From the IMG/VR virus record IMGVR_UViG_3300031521_000058, positions 1-63,906 of that record: a DNA stretch of 63,906 bases, one strand, 5' to 3'. Position numbers and translations under genes: made by a program. Positions 34,068-42,933 of the stretch are shown here, one piece after another (position 1 is the first letter of the stretch; every line of letters begins with the position of its first letter). Origin of the DNA: a virus. The notes beneath the pieces were generated by a model. That model saw nothing but the letters and a program-made list of their open reading frames with translations. It ran no database searches and was not told where the DNA came from.

Positions 34068-35375
34068 ATGAATAAAAATTTAACTTTTGTGATATTATTA
34101 TCAATTGCTGCATTATCACTAGCAGGTACTGCAGCATATTTTTCGATATTTGGATTGACAAAATTATTTGCATCTGCAGGATTAGGTATAACTATATTAG
34201 CAGCAGCTTTAGAATTTTCTAAGTTAGTCACAGTATCTTACGTTTATCGTTATTGGAAAAATATAAAGCCAATACTAAGAGCATTCTATGTTTTTGCTGT
34301 TGTGTTTATTATGTTTTTGACATCAGTAGGTATATATGGATTTTTGACTGGTGCTTATCAGCAATCTGCCAATAAATTAGAAAGTAGAGATTCTCAAATA
34401 AAAATAGTTGAAAGTAAAAAATCACTATTTAAAGTTCAGTTAGATATGATAAATAAATCTATTGAGAGTTCAAATAATAGAATTAATACATTATCTGGAT
34501 TGAGAACACAGCAAGAAAAACGTTTAGATGATTTATATACTAAAAAAAATAATAGTATCGCAAAAAGTGCAGAAAGTCATATAACAGGATCAGATAATCA
34601 GATAAATATGATTAATTCTGATATCACCTTAAAAATGAAGCAAGCAAGTGTATATAATGACTCTATTTCATATTACGAGCAGAAGATTATTAATCTTAAG
34701 TCATCTGATGCAACAAATGAAATAGGTCCTTATAAATTTGTCGCAAAATTAACAGGAATACCTATTGATAATTTAGTTAATATAGTAGCATTACTTATTA
34801 TATGCGTGTTTGATCCATTGGCGATTACTTTATTAATAGGTATTAATCAATTAACAGAAAAAAAGGAGGACGATGAAGTTGAAGAAGATGAAGAAGTTGA
34901 AGAAGTTGAAAAAGAAAAATATAATAAAATAGTTATAGATGTTATAAACTATATTATTAATAATCCTAAATCTTTTGATATAAATACCAATATTGTAGAA
35001 CCTATTGTAGAACCTATTGTAGAACCTATTGTAGAACCTATTGTAGAACCTATTGTAGAACCTATTGTAGAACCTATTGTAGAACCTATTGTAGAACCTA
35101 TTGTAGAACCTATTGTAGAACCTATTGATTATATGGATGAAATATACAATGAAATACGTGAGGAATGGTATAATGAAGAATTAGAATATCATTTTGATAA
35201 ATTGAATAATACTGAATTGGATGAAGAACCATTGGTAGAGGAATTAGAAGAATTTATGACTTTGTTTGATAATAATAATAACAACGATGATGATCTTATA
35301 ACAGTAATAAAAAGAGATGATTCTATAACTGAGTATTACTACGAAAATAATAAAAAGAAAAAACCACTCAATTGA
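34068..35375 (+). CDS. Membrane protein with coiled coil and VEPI repeats
   Basis: 435 aa. Three membrane segments at about 5-27, 32-55 and 70-95, a long coiled coil at about 100-215, a fourth membrane segment near 240-265 (VNIVALLIICVFDPLAITLLIG), then an acidic linker and 11 consecutive VEPI units at about 309-352, and an acidic tail. The repeat is encoded by an exact 12-bp tandem repeat. Possibly an envelope or virion membrane-interacting protein; no family recognised. Confidence 0.78.
   Translation: MNKNLTFVILLSIAALSLAGTAAYFSIFGLTKLFASAGLGITILAAALEFSKLVTVSYVYRYWKNIKPILRAFYVFAVVFIMFLTSVGIYGFLTGAYQQSANKLESRDSQIKIVESKKSLFKVQLDMINKSIESSNNRINTLSGLRTQQEKRLDDLYTKKNNSIAKSAESHITGSDNQINMINSDITLKMKQASVYNDSISYYEQKIINLKSSDATNEIGPYKFVAKLTGIPIDNLVNIVALLIICVFDPLAITLLIGINQLTEKKEDDEVEEDEEVEEVEKEKYNKIVIDVINYIINNPKSFDINTNIVEPIVEPIVEPIVEPIVEPIVEPIVEPIVEPIVEPIVEPIVEPIDYMDEIYNEIREEWYNEELEYHFDKLNNTELDEEPLVEELEEFMTLFDNNNNNDDDLITVIKRDDSITEYYYENNKKKKPLN
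34992..35123 (+). repeat. 12-bp tandem repeat (11 copies) encoding VEPI
   Basis: ATTGTAGAACCT repeated eleven times without a mismatch, in frame. Perfect identity points to recent expansion by slippage, so copy number probably varies between isolates. Confidence 0.95.
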
Positions 35376-35390
35376 GTGGTTTATTTTTTT
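35361..35390. terminator. Terminator between convergent genes
   Basis: AAACCACTC/GAGTGGTTT stem with AATT centre followed by T run on the plus strand, and an A-rich flank giving a weaker T run on the minus strand. Confidence 0.82.
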
Positions 35391-36141
35391 ATCTATCCAT
35401 AATGAACCAGCCTGTGTTTGTTTCTGATCTAACTTTTTCTACTATAGCATCCATTTTTTCTTTACCTTGAGTAATCATATCAGCAGCGTTATATTGAAAA
35501 CTTCCAGGCATATTGAAATTGAATCTTCCAACTGCTTGACCCATTCTCATTTGACATAATCCAATAAGATATTGCTTGAAATATACATTATCAAAAAGTT
35601 CTTCTTCTTCAATTCTTGCATATATCTCTAACATCATATCAGTATCAATCATAGTTAATAAATTTAGATGCTTATTTATGTGATTAAAATTAAATCTTAA
35701 TGTATTAGTGGTCATTTTATTTATTTGATCTGCAAATGCACTAATAACTGATCTATATACTCCTAATTCACCTGCTGTTGTTACAAAACTTGTTAAAAAT
35801 GGTTGATTAGTTACACCAAGATTTATTGATAATTGCGGAGCTTGTATACCAAGTCTAAACATATTAGGATTATCTATCTTTACAATTCTAACCAAATCTT
35901 CAACTTCTGGAGGTAAAACAATCGTTTTATTTCTATGATATTCATCCGTGTATATGAAATCTTTTTTTAGATAATAAAACATTTTTATTTTAGAGAATTG
36001 ATAGTTTTTATAGAACCAATCTAATGCTTCTTCTCTAACTAAACGAATTATTTCCATGTCAGGTAAAATTTTATCAAAAAGTCCTGATATTGTCAAATCA
36101 CCTTGAACTATATCGACTAATTGATCAATTGTCATTGCCAT
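35389..36141 (-). CDS. Virion structural protein, possibly neck/head-completion
   Basis: 250 aa, soluble. Has the look of myovirus neck-type structural proteins: long helices, LVREEALDWFYKNYQFSKIK, LPPEVEDLVRIVKID, EIYARIEEEELFDNVYFKQYLIGLCQMRMGQ and MITQGKEKMDAIVEKV. I cannot place it in a specific family with certainty. Single gene on the minus strand between rightward blocks. Confidence 0.55.
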   Translation of the reverse strand: MAMTIDQLVDIVQGDLTISGLFDKILPDMEIIRLVREEALDWFYKNYQFSKIKMFYYLKKDFIYTDEYHRNKTIVLPPEVEDLVRIVKIDNPNMFRLGIQAPQLSINLGVTNQPFLTSFVTTAGELGVYRSVISAFADQINKMTTNTLRFNFNHINKHLNLLTMIDTDMMLEIYARIEEEELFDNVYFKQYLIGLCQMRMGQAVGRFNFNMPGSFQYNAADMITQGKEKMDAIVEKVRSETNTGWFIMDR

Positions 36142-36375
36142 AATTATATATTATTATTTTTTATTATATATAAATTTTAAACTTTAATAAATTAAAAGTA
36201 AATTCATATTCTTATTTCATTATTATATTTTTTGATAACATATAGTATTTATGTGTAGATATTTATCATTATATATATTTCAATAATGATTGCTACATGT
36301 GCTAATTCCCTGAGTTTTTTGATATTCACAAATTTATATATAAAAAATAAGTTAATAAATTATATATATAAATCT

Positions 36376-37017
36376 ATGAAGATATTTAAATTTGAAAATT
36401 TTGCTATAAATGAAAATATATCACTAATTAATCATGACGGAATATTATTAATCGTTGATGTTCAGTCTAATTTTAAGAAATATTTTCCTACTGATCCTAA
36501 TGGTTTCATTAAAAAAATTGACAAATATTGTTTGGATTTTCCATCAGATGAAACAGGAAAAGGAGTGTATCAAATATGGGATTCAAATCAAGGTTCTAAG
36601 CCTACTTATAAATTTAAAAATGAGATAGATTTGATAGAAAAAAAATATGGAGTTAAAAAATTTTATTCTAAATATAAAGGAGGGTTTAAAGAATGGATAA
36701 CACATATTTTTGATAAAAAAACACTTGAAGAATTCAAATCAAGAAATAATGTATTTAAGAAAGGAGATGCATTTAGATTAAAGGAACAAAATGAATTCTT
36801 AATATATATAGGAAATAATCATCAATGGTTTTATGTCAATGATGAATTGGTAGAACTATTTAAAAAATTAAGAAATAAAAAGGTTATAATATGTGGAGGA
36901 GCAGAAGATGAATGCTTAGACGATGTATATATAGCATTAAAGTCGTTTAATGTTAATGTAATTAAAAATCATCAATATATCTATAGTGCTGAAACAGGTA
37001 ACTATTTGAAGAAATAA
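36376..37017 (+). CDS. Isochorismatase-like hydrolase with phage leader
   Basis: 213 aa from the ATG at 36376, where the leader MKIFKFENFAINE begins; a longer frame from 36286 lacks it. After the leader the chain continues HDGILLIVDVQSNFKKYF (catalytic Asp) and later KKVIICGGAEDECLDDVYIALKSFNVNVI, whose Cys is in the nucleophile position of the isochorismatase/nicotinamidase fold. The middle Lys is not certain. The leader suggests packaging or targeting of this enzyme. Confidence 0.68.
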   Translation: MKIFKFENFAINENISLINHDGILLIVDVQSNFKKYFPTDPNGFIKKIDKYCLDFPSDETGKGVYQIWDSNQGSKPTYKFKNEIDLIEKKYGVKKFYSKYKGGFKEWITHIFDKKTLEEFKSRNNVFKKGDAFRLKEQNEFLIYIGNNHQWFYVNDELVELFKKLRNKKVIICGGAEDECLDDVYIALKSFNVNVIKNHQYIYSAETGNYLKK

Positions 37018-37034
37018 AAAACAAATAAATTAAA

Positions 37035-37739
37035 ATGTTAAATTCAATACTAGCAGTAAATATCGTCAATATATTTCAAGATTATGGTTTTATAATTACA
37101 GTTTTTTTAATAATAATACTAATTGCATATATGTTGATAAATAGTTCAGCAAAAAGAATAAAAGAACAAGAAGATAAGATTGATTCATTATATAATAGAT
37201 TGGATAATATGATGAAAAAAATGCCAAATGATGACCATTCAGATTTACCAGCAAAATTCATGAATTTTGCTGAAAATGCGAATAAAATACAAATACAAAT
37301 GTACCATTTGTTGCAAATATTTGATAGTGAGAGAATATCAATTTTTGAATTTCATAATGGAGGTAAAAATTTAGCAGGAATAGAATTTAAAAAATGTAGT
37401 AATACATACGAAGCAGTATCATTAGAAACTAAACCAATGATAAAAGAGATGCAAAATATGCCATTGAGTATAAATCCTCTTTGGAATCGAATATTAGCAA
37501 CAAGAGAAGAAATTTTTATTCCATTAGTATCTAATTTGAAAGACCAATTTTTAAAAGATTATTTAACATCATTAGGAATAAAAACTTACTATTCAACAAT
37601 TTTAGAAGATTATGATAATACTCCAATTGGATTAATAACAATGGAATATTATAATCACACAAAAGAATTGACAACTGAACAATTTTCTGAATTTGCTGAA
37701 ACAGCCATAAAAATAGCGGTGTTAATAAATAAAAAATAA
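37035..37739 (+). CDS. Membrane-anchored GAF-like protein
   Basis: 234 aa. One membrane helix at about 17-35, a coiled-coil linker, then a domain with ISIFEFHNGGKNLAGIEFKKCSNTYEAVS, FIPLVSNLKDQFLKDYLTSLGIKTYYSTIL and PIGLITMEYY, resembling GAF-type sensory folds. Followed by a smaller paralogue. Role unknown. Confidence 0.68.
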   Translation: MLNSILAVNIVNIFQDYGFIITVFLIIILIAYMLINSSAKRIKEQEDKIDSLYNRLDNMMKKMPNDDHSDLPAKFMNFAENANKIQIQMYHLLQIFDSERISIFEFHNGGKNLAGIEFKKCSNTYEAVSLETKPMIKEMQNMPLSINPLWNRILATREEIFIPLVSNLKDQFLKDYLTSLGIKTYYSTILEDYDNTPIGLITMEYYNHTKELTTEQFSEFAETAIKIAVLINKK

Positions 37740-37750
37740 TTCATAAGAGT

Positions 37751-38398
37751 ATGAATGAAATAGTTATCTGTGTATTTATTACTTTAGTTATTGTTGTATT
37801 TATTATTATTAGAAAAAATCATAATGCTAACAAAAAAAAATATAGTTCAATAATCGAAATTTTATCAAAAAATATTGAAAAATTATCAAATCATGAAGAT
37901 TTGAATTATATGAAAATATTAAAAGAAACTAGTGATATGTTTTCTAATGGCAAAGATTATAACGGTAATGAGTCATCATACAATTCACAATTTAATTATA
38001 TGAGTTTTTTTAAATATAATTATAAAAACGATTATATATCATTAGATTTATTGTTTACAATTAATAATTCTGGTGTAGTTATTGATAATTTTTTATTAGA
38101 TGATTTAACCGTTACTGCCAATATAATATCATCATCTATTTTAAAAAGTGATGACAATTTAAATTATATATTTATTGATGATATTAAATCAATTAAATAT
38201 AACAAATCTATATATAGTATTATAAAAGAAAGAGATATATATAAAATATACTTAAAAAAGAATTATGAAGATTTAGAATATGCTGAATCAGATTGCTTAG
38301 GCTTTTTTTATGCTACATATTCAGATGATTATATCATATCAGATAATGAGGAAGAAGTGCTATCAGATGTTGTTTCACAAGTAGTAGAATTGATTTAA
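37751..38398 (+). CDS. Membrane-anchored GAF-like protein, paralogue
   Basis: 215 aa. N-terminal membrane helix (IVICVFITLVIVVFIII), coiled linker, then a domain similar in layout to the preceding protein (MSFFKYNYKNDYISLDLLF, CLGFFYATYSDDYIISDNEEEVLSDV). More divergent; the HNGG loop is lost. Confidence 0.62.
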   Translation: MNEIVICVFITLVIVVFIIIRKNHNANKKKYSSIIEILSKNIEKLSNHEDLNYMKILKETSDMFSNGKDYNGNESSYNSQFNYMSFFKYNYKNDYISLDLLFTINNSGVVIDNFLLDDLTVTANIISSSILKSDDNLNYIFIDDIKSIKYNKSIYSIIKERDIYKIYLKKNYEDLEYAESDCLGFFYATYSDDYIISDNEEEVLSDVVSQVVELI

Positions 38399-38423
38399 AT
38401 ATTAAAATATATTAAATATTTAT

Positions 38424-38456
38424 AATCCTTGATAATATATGTATCAAGGATTTTTT
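38424..38456 (+). terminator. Rho-independent terminator
   Basis: Stem AATCCTTGATA/TATCAAGGATT followed by TTTTT. Confidence 0.86.
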
Positions 38457-38473
38457 ATTAGTCTAAAATGTTG

Positions 38474-38481
38474 TATCTTTG
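38474..38481 (+). promoter_or_regulatory. Promoter -7 element
   Basis: TATCTTTG followed by TA, 22 bases before the ATG at 38504, with TTTT at the -33 position. Confidence 0.6.
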
Positions 38482-38503
38482 TACTATAATTAAAAACAAA
38501 GAT

Positions 38504-39007
38504 ATGAAAAAAGAAACTCTTTATCAGTTTGAAAATGTCGAAGACATTAAAAATTTCATAGTTGGAGGTAATGCAATTTTAACATTAGAAAGCAAAGTGA
38601 CTGGTAATTGGTTTACTTATAAAGTCAGAAAAATGAAAGATGATGATGAAAAATCACCATTATTTGTATATGTACTTACAGGAAGCGATAATGAAGGCGC
38701 ATATACTTATATGGGTGCTATTTTTAATTATATTACATTGAGGTTTAAATTAACTCAAAAATCTAAAATTGGTACAGATGCATTATCTTACAAAGCATTC
38801 ACATTTTTCTTTAACTTACTGATGATGAATAAAACTCATAAAGATATGGTAATATATCACAAAGGAATTTGTGGAAGGTGCGGTCGGACGCTCACCACAC
38901 CAGATAGTTTATTAAGAGGTTTAGGACCAGAGTGTTACTCTTTGACTAATAAAGTTTATGAAGTTGGTAATAAAAAATTAAATAGAAAGATTATCAAGTA
39001 TGCATGA
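38504..39007 (+). CDS. DUF6011-type zinc protein
   Basis: 167 aa from 38504; the promoter lies inside the longer frame from 38468. The C-terminal region CGRCGRTLTTPDSLLRGLGPEC is the DUF6011-type zinc motif found in many phage proteins; the N-terminal part (residues 1-110) is of unknown fold. Monocistronic between two terminators. Confidence 0.82.
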   Translation: MKKETLYQFENVEDIKNFIVGGNAILTLESKVTGNWFTYKVRKMKDDDEKSPLFVYVLTGSDNEGAYTYMGAIFNYITLRFKLTQKSKIGTDALSYKAFTFFFNLLMMNKTHKDMVIYHKGICGRCGRTLTTPDSLLRGLGPECYSLTNKVYEVGNKKLNRKIIKYA

Positions 39008-39097
39008 TTTGATATAGTAACCTTTAAATTTTTTGTTTTTATCGCAAAAAATAAAAATATGGCATTGGACTAAAATGTTATTAATTAAAAATAAACT

Positions 39098-39139
39098 AAT
39101 AGTCTTTTTTCTTATATTATAAGAAAAAGACTATTTTTT
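39098..39139 (+). terminator. Rho-independent terminator
   Basis: Long hairpin AATAGTCTTTTTTCTTAT with its complement, then TTTTT. It ends exactly at the next ATG (39140), so it may also act as an attenuator or restrict access to that start. Confidence 0.75.
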
Positions 39140-39349
39140 ATGTGGAAATTCCTTATTATATCACTTTTTTTCAACGTAATATTATTTTCTACTTATAAAA
39201 CATTTGGATTTGAAGTGACAATTATATTTGCGTTAGCTATTATATGTTCAAGCCTTATTAATCCAACAATTTTAAATAAAAAGAAAAAAATAATTCAAAG
39301 ACCACCCCAACAATTTTATTCTGCTAATAAAAAACAAGTTAGACGTTAA
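39140..39349 (+). CDS. Small membrane protein
   Basis: 69 aa with two hydrophobic stretches (about 3-17 and 24-43) and a basic C-terminal tail. Overlaps the next ATG by one base. Function unknown; holin-like size but no further evidence. Confidence 0.6.
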   Translation: MWKFLIISLFFNVILFSTYKTFGFEVTIIFALAIICSSLINPTILNKKKKIIQRPPQQFYSANKKQVRR

Positions 39350-40011
39350 TGCTAAGAGATTATCAAAAATGCGCATTCAATAAAATTATTGAATATGATA
39401 AATCTATAATAATATGGCCAAGACAAACAGGAAAGAGTTTATTAATAAATAAAATTATAGAAAATTTTGTTTTAAATAATAATAATAAGATAATGTTATT
39501 TATTACTGATTTGAAAAGTTATTTTAGTAATTCGATATCAAGAATACAAACAGATATAGATAATGTTGTTGTTAGATATAAAAAAAATGATATTAATTTT
39601 ATAAATAATAACAAATTAATATTTTTATCAATAAAAGATGATATACCAACAATATTATTAAAATATAAACCAGAATTGATAGTATATGATGGTTATATGG
39701 GTGTGTATAAGGATGTTAATAAATTTTTAGAATTTAATTCATATTATAGTATTATAAAGTGTAAATTAGTTTTTACTTTTTTTTATAATATAGATTTAAT
39801 CAAGACTGCAGATTGTAATAATGATTTTTATATAAATATATTTCCATATGATAAAAATACTAAATCTATATTTGATTCAATCGACTCCAATCTAAATTCT
39901 GATGTATTAAAAGACTTGAGTTATAAATCTTGTTATTTATTGGATTATTATGATGAATCATATATTAGAAAACAGAAAATACAAGCATTAAATAGTTTAA
40001 ATTCTATTTAA
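39349..40011 (+). CDS. Terminase-like ATPase, shortened
   Basis: 220 aa. LRDYQKCAFNKIIEYDKSIIIWPRQTGKSLL matches the N-terminal ATPase start of T4 gp17-type large terminases (LRDYQ ... R-Q-x-GK[ST]). The expected Walker B and catalytic Glu region is ELIVYDGYMG, lacking the usual DE. The nuclease domain is absent and the chain ends YIRKQKIQALNSL, the recurring tail. Probably not the packaging motor itself but a derived or decayed ATPase. Confidence 0.65.
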   Translation: MLRDYQKCAFNKIIEYDKSIIIWPRQTGKSLLINKIIENFVLNNNNKIMLFITDLKSYFSNSISRIQTDIDNVVVRYKKNDINFINNNKLIFLSIKDDIPTILLKYKPELIVYDGYMGVYKDVNKFLEFNSYYSIIKCKLVFTFFYNIDLIKTADCNNDFYINIFPYDKNTKSIFDSIDSNLNSDVLKDLSYKSCYLLDYYDESYIRKQKIQALNSLNSI

Positions 40012-40371
40012 TACTTGTATTTTTTTATTCCTGATTATTGAATTGCTTTTTTTGCTCCATTCATTCATATCAAAATATTCTTTACCATAAATACACCAGT
40101 TATTATAATACCAACCAGTAGAAGGTTTTCTAGATATACATGATGAACCGTAAATATTATGCTCTTTTCTATTGCGATAATATGCAATTATTATATCAAG
40201 ATTATTGTGTTTATTATTTATTATAAATTTAATATCTTTATATTTTTTGTATTTTTTAGGAATTTTATACCAAAAATTGTGTTCAATGATATTTTCCCAA
40301 TTAGAACAACCATCTTCTTCTATTACTAAATAATTTATTCGGTTTTCTACTATTTTATAAATTTTCTTCAT
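39997..40371 (-). CDS. Hypothetical protein
   Basis: 124 aa, basic and aromatic-rich (NWENIIEHNFWYKIPKKYKKYKDI, STGWYYNNWCIYGKEYF). Ends IIRNKKIQVLNRI, similar to the tail of the convergent terminase-like protein with which its 3' end overlaps by 15 bases. Confidence 0.66.
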   Translation of the reverse strand: MKKIYKIVENRINYLVIEEDGCSNWENIIEHNFWYKIPKKYKKYKDIKFIINNKHNNLDIIIAYYRNRKEHNIYGSSCISRKPSTGWYYNNWCIYGKEYFDMNEWSKKSNSIIRNKKIQVLNRI

Positions 40372-42097
40372 TTATTACTGAGAATGACATTTTTTTGTTT
40401 ATTTTTAATATTCTATCAAAATAACTACTCATTGGAGAACTTTCAGTGAAATATACTTTTGGATCCAATATAATTATATTAAGATTAAATTCCTTAGTGA
40501 AATCTTTAAGAACTTTCAAAGCAAATTCAACATTTACTGGACCCATACTTGAAAATACTTCATCTAAAAATAAAATATTAAGTTTTCTAAATTTTAATAT
40601 TAATTTTAAATAAGATAGAGCTATACCAATATTTATTTTCTTTGATTCACCCATTGATAAACTTTCTGAATGTATCTCAGTAGTTAATCTTTCATATATT
40701 TTGACATTAAAATTTTCATCTATTTTTACACTATATGTAGATTTCATGTCATCTAAAATTTCTTTTAAATAAACATTTATAGGTTTTACTATATTTTTAA
40801 CAATACTTTTTCTAACTCCATTAGTAGAAAAAACTATTTTTAATTCTTCATACACCTGATTTTTTCCTTTTATTTCTAATATTTTTTCGTTATTTTTGAT
40901 ATTATTATTTTTAAGTTCTATAATGTTTTTTTCTAATTCTGAAATTGATACATGTTCAGTTATTTCTATTAAATCTGATATTTTTTTAGTTATTATTTTT
41001 AAGTCAGAAATCAAATTGTTATATACTAAACTTGTTATATTTTTCTTTTTGTATAATGAATCTCTATTGTTTGAAATCTGAGTCAATTTTAATGTCAATT
41101 CATTTTTTTCTAAATTTAGTTTTTTGAATTTTTCTTTTTCAATTATAAATTTAGAATTAATTTTACTCAAGTCATGCTTATGATTTTCATCACTCAAATT
41201 AGTACTACATAATGGACAAGTTCCAGATTCATATATCTCAAGTTTCTCCTCTATATTTTTTATTTCAAATTTTATTTCAATGATATTATTAGATATTATA
41301 TTTCTTTGATTCTCAAAATCCTGCCTTTCTATCTCTAATTTTTTAAATTTTTCTGCATATGATAGCATTTCTTTTTTAGAATTTATATATGGTTCTCTTT
41401 TAGAATTTTTTTCTATCTCTAATTTTTCTTTTTCTTTCTCCTTATCTAATATTCCACTTTTTTTTATATTTTCAATATTTTTACTCAGTGTTATAATCGT
41501 TTGATTATTAGTTTCTATTATAGATGATAATTTTAATTCTTCTTCTTTGTTTTGCCTAATTAATCCGTTACTTAACGATAGATATTCATCTAAGTCTTGT
41601 AAATTGAATAATCTATTTATTATACTTCTTTTTTCCTCAGGATTTAAGTCTATGAAATTTGCAAAATCAGATACTGACATAGATATAAAACTCTTGTATG
41701 TATCATAATCAAATCCTATTAATTTATCTCTATCTTCTTTTTTTAAATTTTTAAATTTCCTTGTTTCATCTACGTCATTAATAAAAACTTTTGCATGATT
41801 TGGCTCCAAACATCTCTGAATTCTGATGTTATCAGACATATTATTGACAAAATGTATTTCAGTTTCTAAATTCTTATTAATTCTATTGGATAATATTGCT
41901 TGTGGAACTCTTTTTCCGCTTTTTCCTCTTACAATACCAAATAGCGAAAAATCAAATGATTGTTGAAAAGATGACTTACCACCACCGTTATCTGCTGTTA
42001 ATAATATTAAATCAGATGAATTATCTTCAAATTTTACTGATTGTGTGTTGTTTCCAAATGATTTGAAATTTCTAAGAGATATGGATTTAATTATCAT
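40355..42097 (-). CDS. Rad50/SMC-like recombination ATPase (T4 gp46-like)
   Basis: 580 aa. Walker A TADNGGGKSSFQ near residue 35, a coiled coil broken near 294 by the zinc hook CPLC, the ABC signature LSMGESKKINIG near 478 and Walker B ILFLDEVFSSMG near 508. The length and order match T4 gp46, the ATPase of the gp46/gp47 complex that resects DNA ends for recombination-dependent replication. A gp47/Mre11 partner is not in the window. Confidence 0.92.
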   Translation of the reverse strand: MIIKSISLRNFKSFGNNTQSVKFEDNSSDLILLTADNGGGKSSFQQSFDFSLFGIVRGKSGKRVPQAILSNRINKNLETEIHFVNNMSDNIRIQRCLEPNHAKVFINDVDETRKFKNLKKEDRDKLIGFDYDTYKSFISMSVSDFANFIDLNPEEKRSIINRLFNLQDLDEYLSLSNGLIRQNKEEELKLSSIIETNNQTIITLSKNIENIKKSGILDKEKEKEKLEIEKNSKREPYINSKKEMLSYAEKFKKLEIERQDFENQRNIISNNIIEIKFEIKNIEEKLEIYESGTCPLCSTNLSDENHKHDLSKINSKFIIEKEKFKKLNLEKNELTLKLTQISNNRDSLYKKKNITSLVYNNLISDLKIITKKISDLIEITEHVSISELEKNIIELKNNNIKNNEKILEIKGKNQVYEELKIVFSTNGVRKSIVKNIVKPINVYLKEILDDMKSTYSVKIDENFNVKIYERLTTEIHSESLSMGESKKINIGIALSYLKLILKFRKLNILFLDEVFSSMGPVNVEFALKVLKDFTKEFNLNIIILDPKVYFTESSPMSSYFDRILKINKKMSFSVINEENL

Positions 42098-42143
42098 ATA
42101 TAATTATATAATACTATAATAAAAAAGTTTTCTATAAAAAATG

Positions 42144-42177
42144 TTAATATTATTAATAATATTATTAATAATATTAA
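42144..42177. promoter_or_regulatory. 34-bp perfect palindrome, operator candidate
   Basis: A perfect inverted repeat made only of A and T, with half-sites built from ATTATTAATAAT units, lying between the divergent Rad50-like gene and the ribbon-helix-helix gene. Ribbon-helix-helix regulators bind short tandem and inverted repeats of this kind next to their own gene. Confidence 0.6.
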
Positions 42178-42223
42178 TTTGAACAATAAAATATTTATAT
42201 ATAAACTAAAAACAACTAAAAAC

Positions 42224-42901
42224 ATGAAAACAATAAAAACTTATTCAATTGATGAAACGTTGTATAATGCTTTTGATACATTAGCGACAGAGAAAAATAT
42301 TAATAAAAGTTCTTTTTTTGAAGATGCTATTAAAAAATATTTAAAAGAAAATAATTTAGAAATAGTCGGAGAAGATTATAGATTAAAAACAAATGATGCA
42401 TATATTGTAACAATTCTATCTCAAAATGATAAAATGTGTAATTTGAGTAATGGAGATAAAATTCAAAGAGGACTATTTTATGATTTGTTTATGCCAGTTG
42501 ATGGTGTTGATCCAGATGAATTTTTTGGTCGTAGTAATAAAGTATTAGAAGAAGTATTTAGTAAAGTTAAAACATTAAATCCAGATGAAGTAGGAGATAT
42601 TAATTGTGTTCCTACTAATGAACTTTATAGAAAAAGTTTGTTTAATTCGATTAATTCTGAAACTAAATCTGATAATTGTATAGTGTCTATAATTAAAGAA
42701 ACTGCAGAAGATGTAAAGGAATTATTTAATATGAATCATAATTATCATACAAAAGAGTATTTTAAATATACAAAACGTGAAATATGTGAAATAATAATTA
42801 AATTAAAGAAAATGAAATTTGATATGGATAATTCATCAGATAATTTGAGAAATTTGTTAGTAGATATTTATGTGATTTATAAAGACACTATTATAGAATA
42901 A
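42224..42901 (+). CDS. Ribbon-helix-helix DNA-binding protein with C-terminal domain
   Basis: 225 aa from the ATG at 42224. Residues 1-48 (KTIKTYSIDETLYNAFDTLA ... INKSSFFEDAIKKYLKE) form the strand-helix-helix pattern of the CopG/Arc type. The remaining 175 residues are an unrecognised, mixed-fold domain. Probably a repressor acting at the palindrome 47 bases upstream, possibly also on the divergent recombination gene. Confidence 0.76.
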   Translation: MKTIKTYSIDETLYNAFDTLATEKNINKSSFFEDAIKKYLKENNLEIVGEDYRLKTNDAYIVTILSQNDKMCNLSNGDKIQRGLFYDLFMPVDGVDPDEFFGRSNKVLEEVFSKVKTLNPDEVGDINCVPTNELYRKSLFNSINSETKSDNCIVSIIKETAEDVKELFNMNHNYHTKEYFKYTKREICEIIIKLKKMKFDMDNSSDNLRNLLVDIYVIYKDTIIE

Positions 42902-42903
42902 AT

Positions 42904-42933
42904 AAAAAGAGATTCATTTGAATCTCTTTTTAT
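42904..42933. terminator. Bidirectional terminator
   Basis: AAAAAGAGATTCA/TGAATCTCTTTTT hairpin between convergent genes. Confidence 0.86.

Noticed and set aside
34992-35123. Array of short direct repeats that could be taken for a CRISPR array
   Set aside because: The units are directly adjacent with no spacers, are 12 bp long and in frame inside a coding sequence (VEPI).
39140-39349. Holin
   Set aside because: Size and hydrophobic segments fit, but no endolysin or lysis gene is nearby and small membrane proteins are common.
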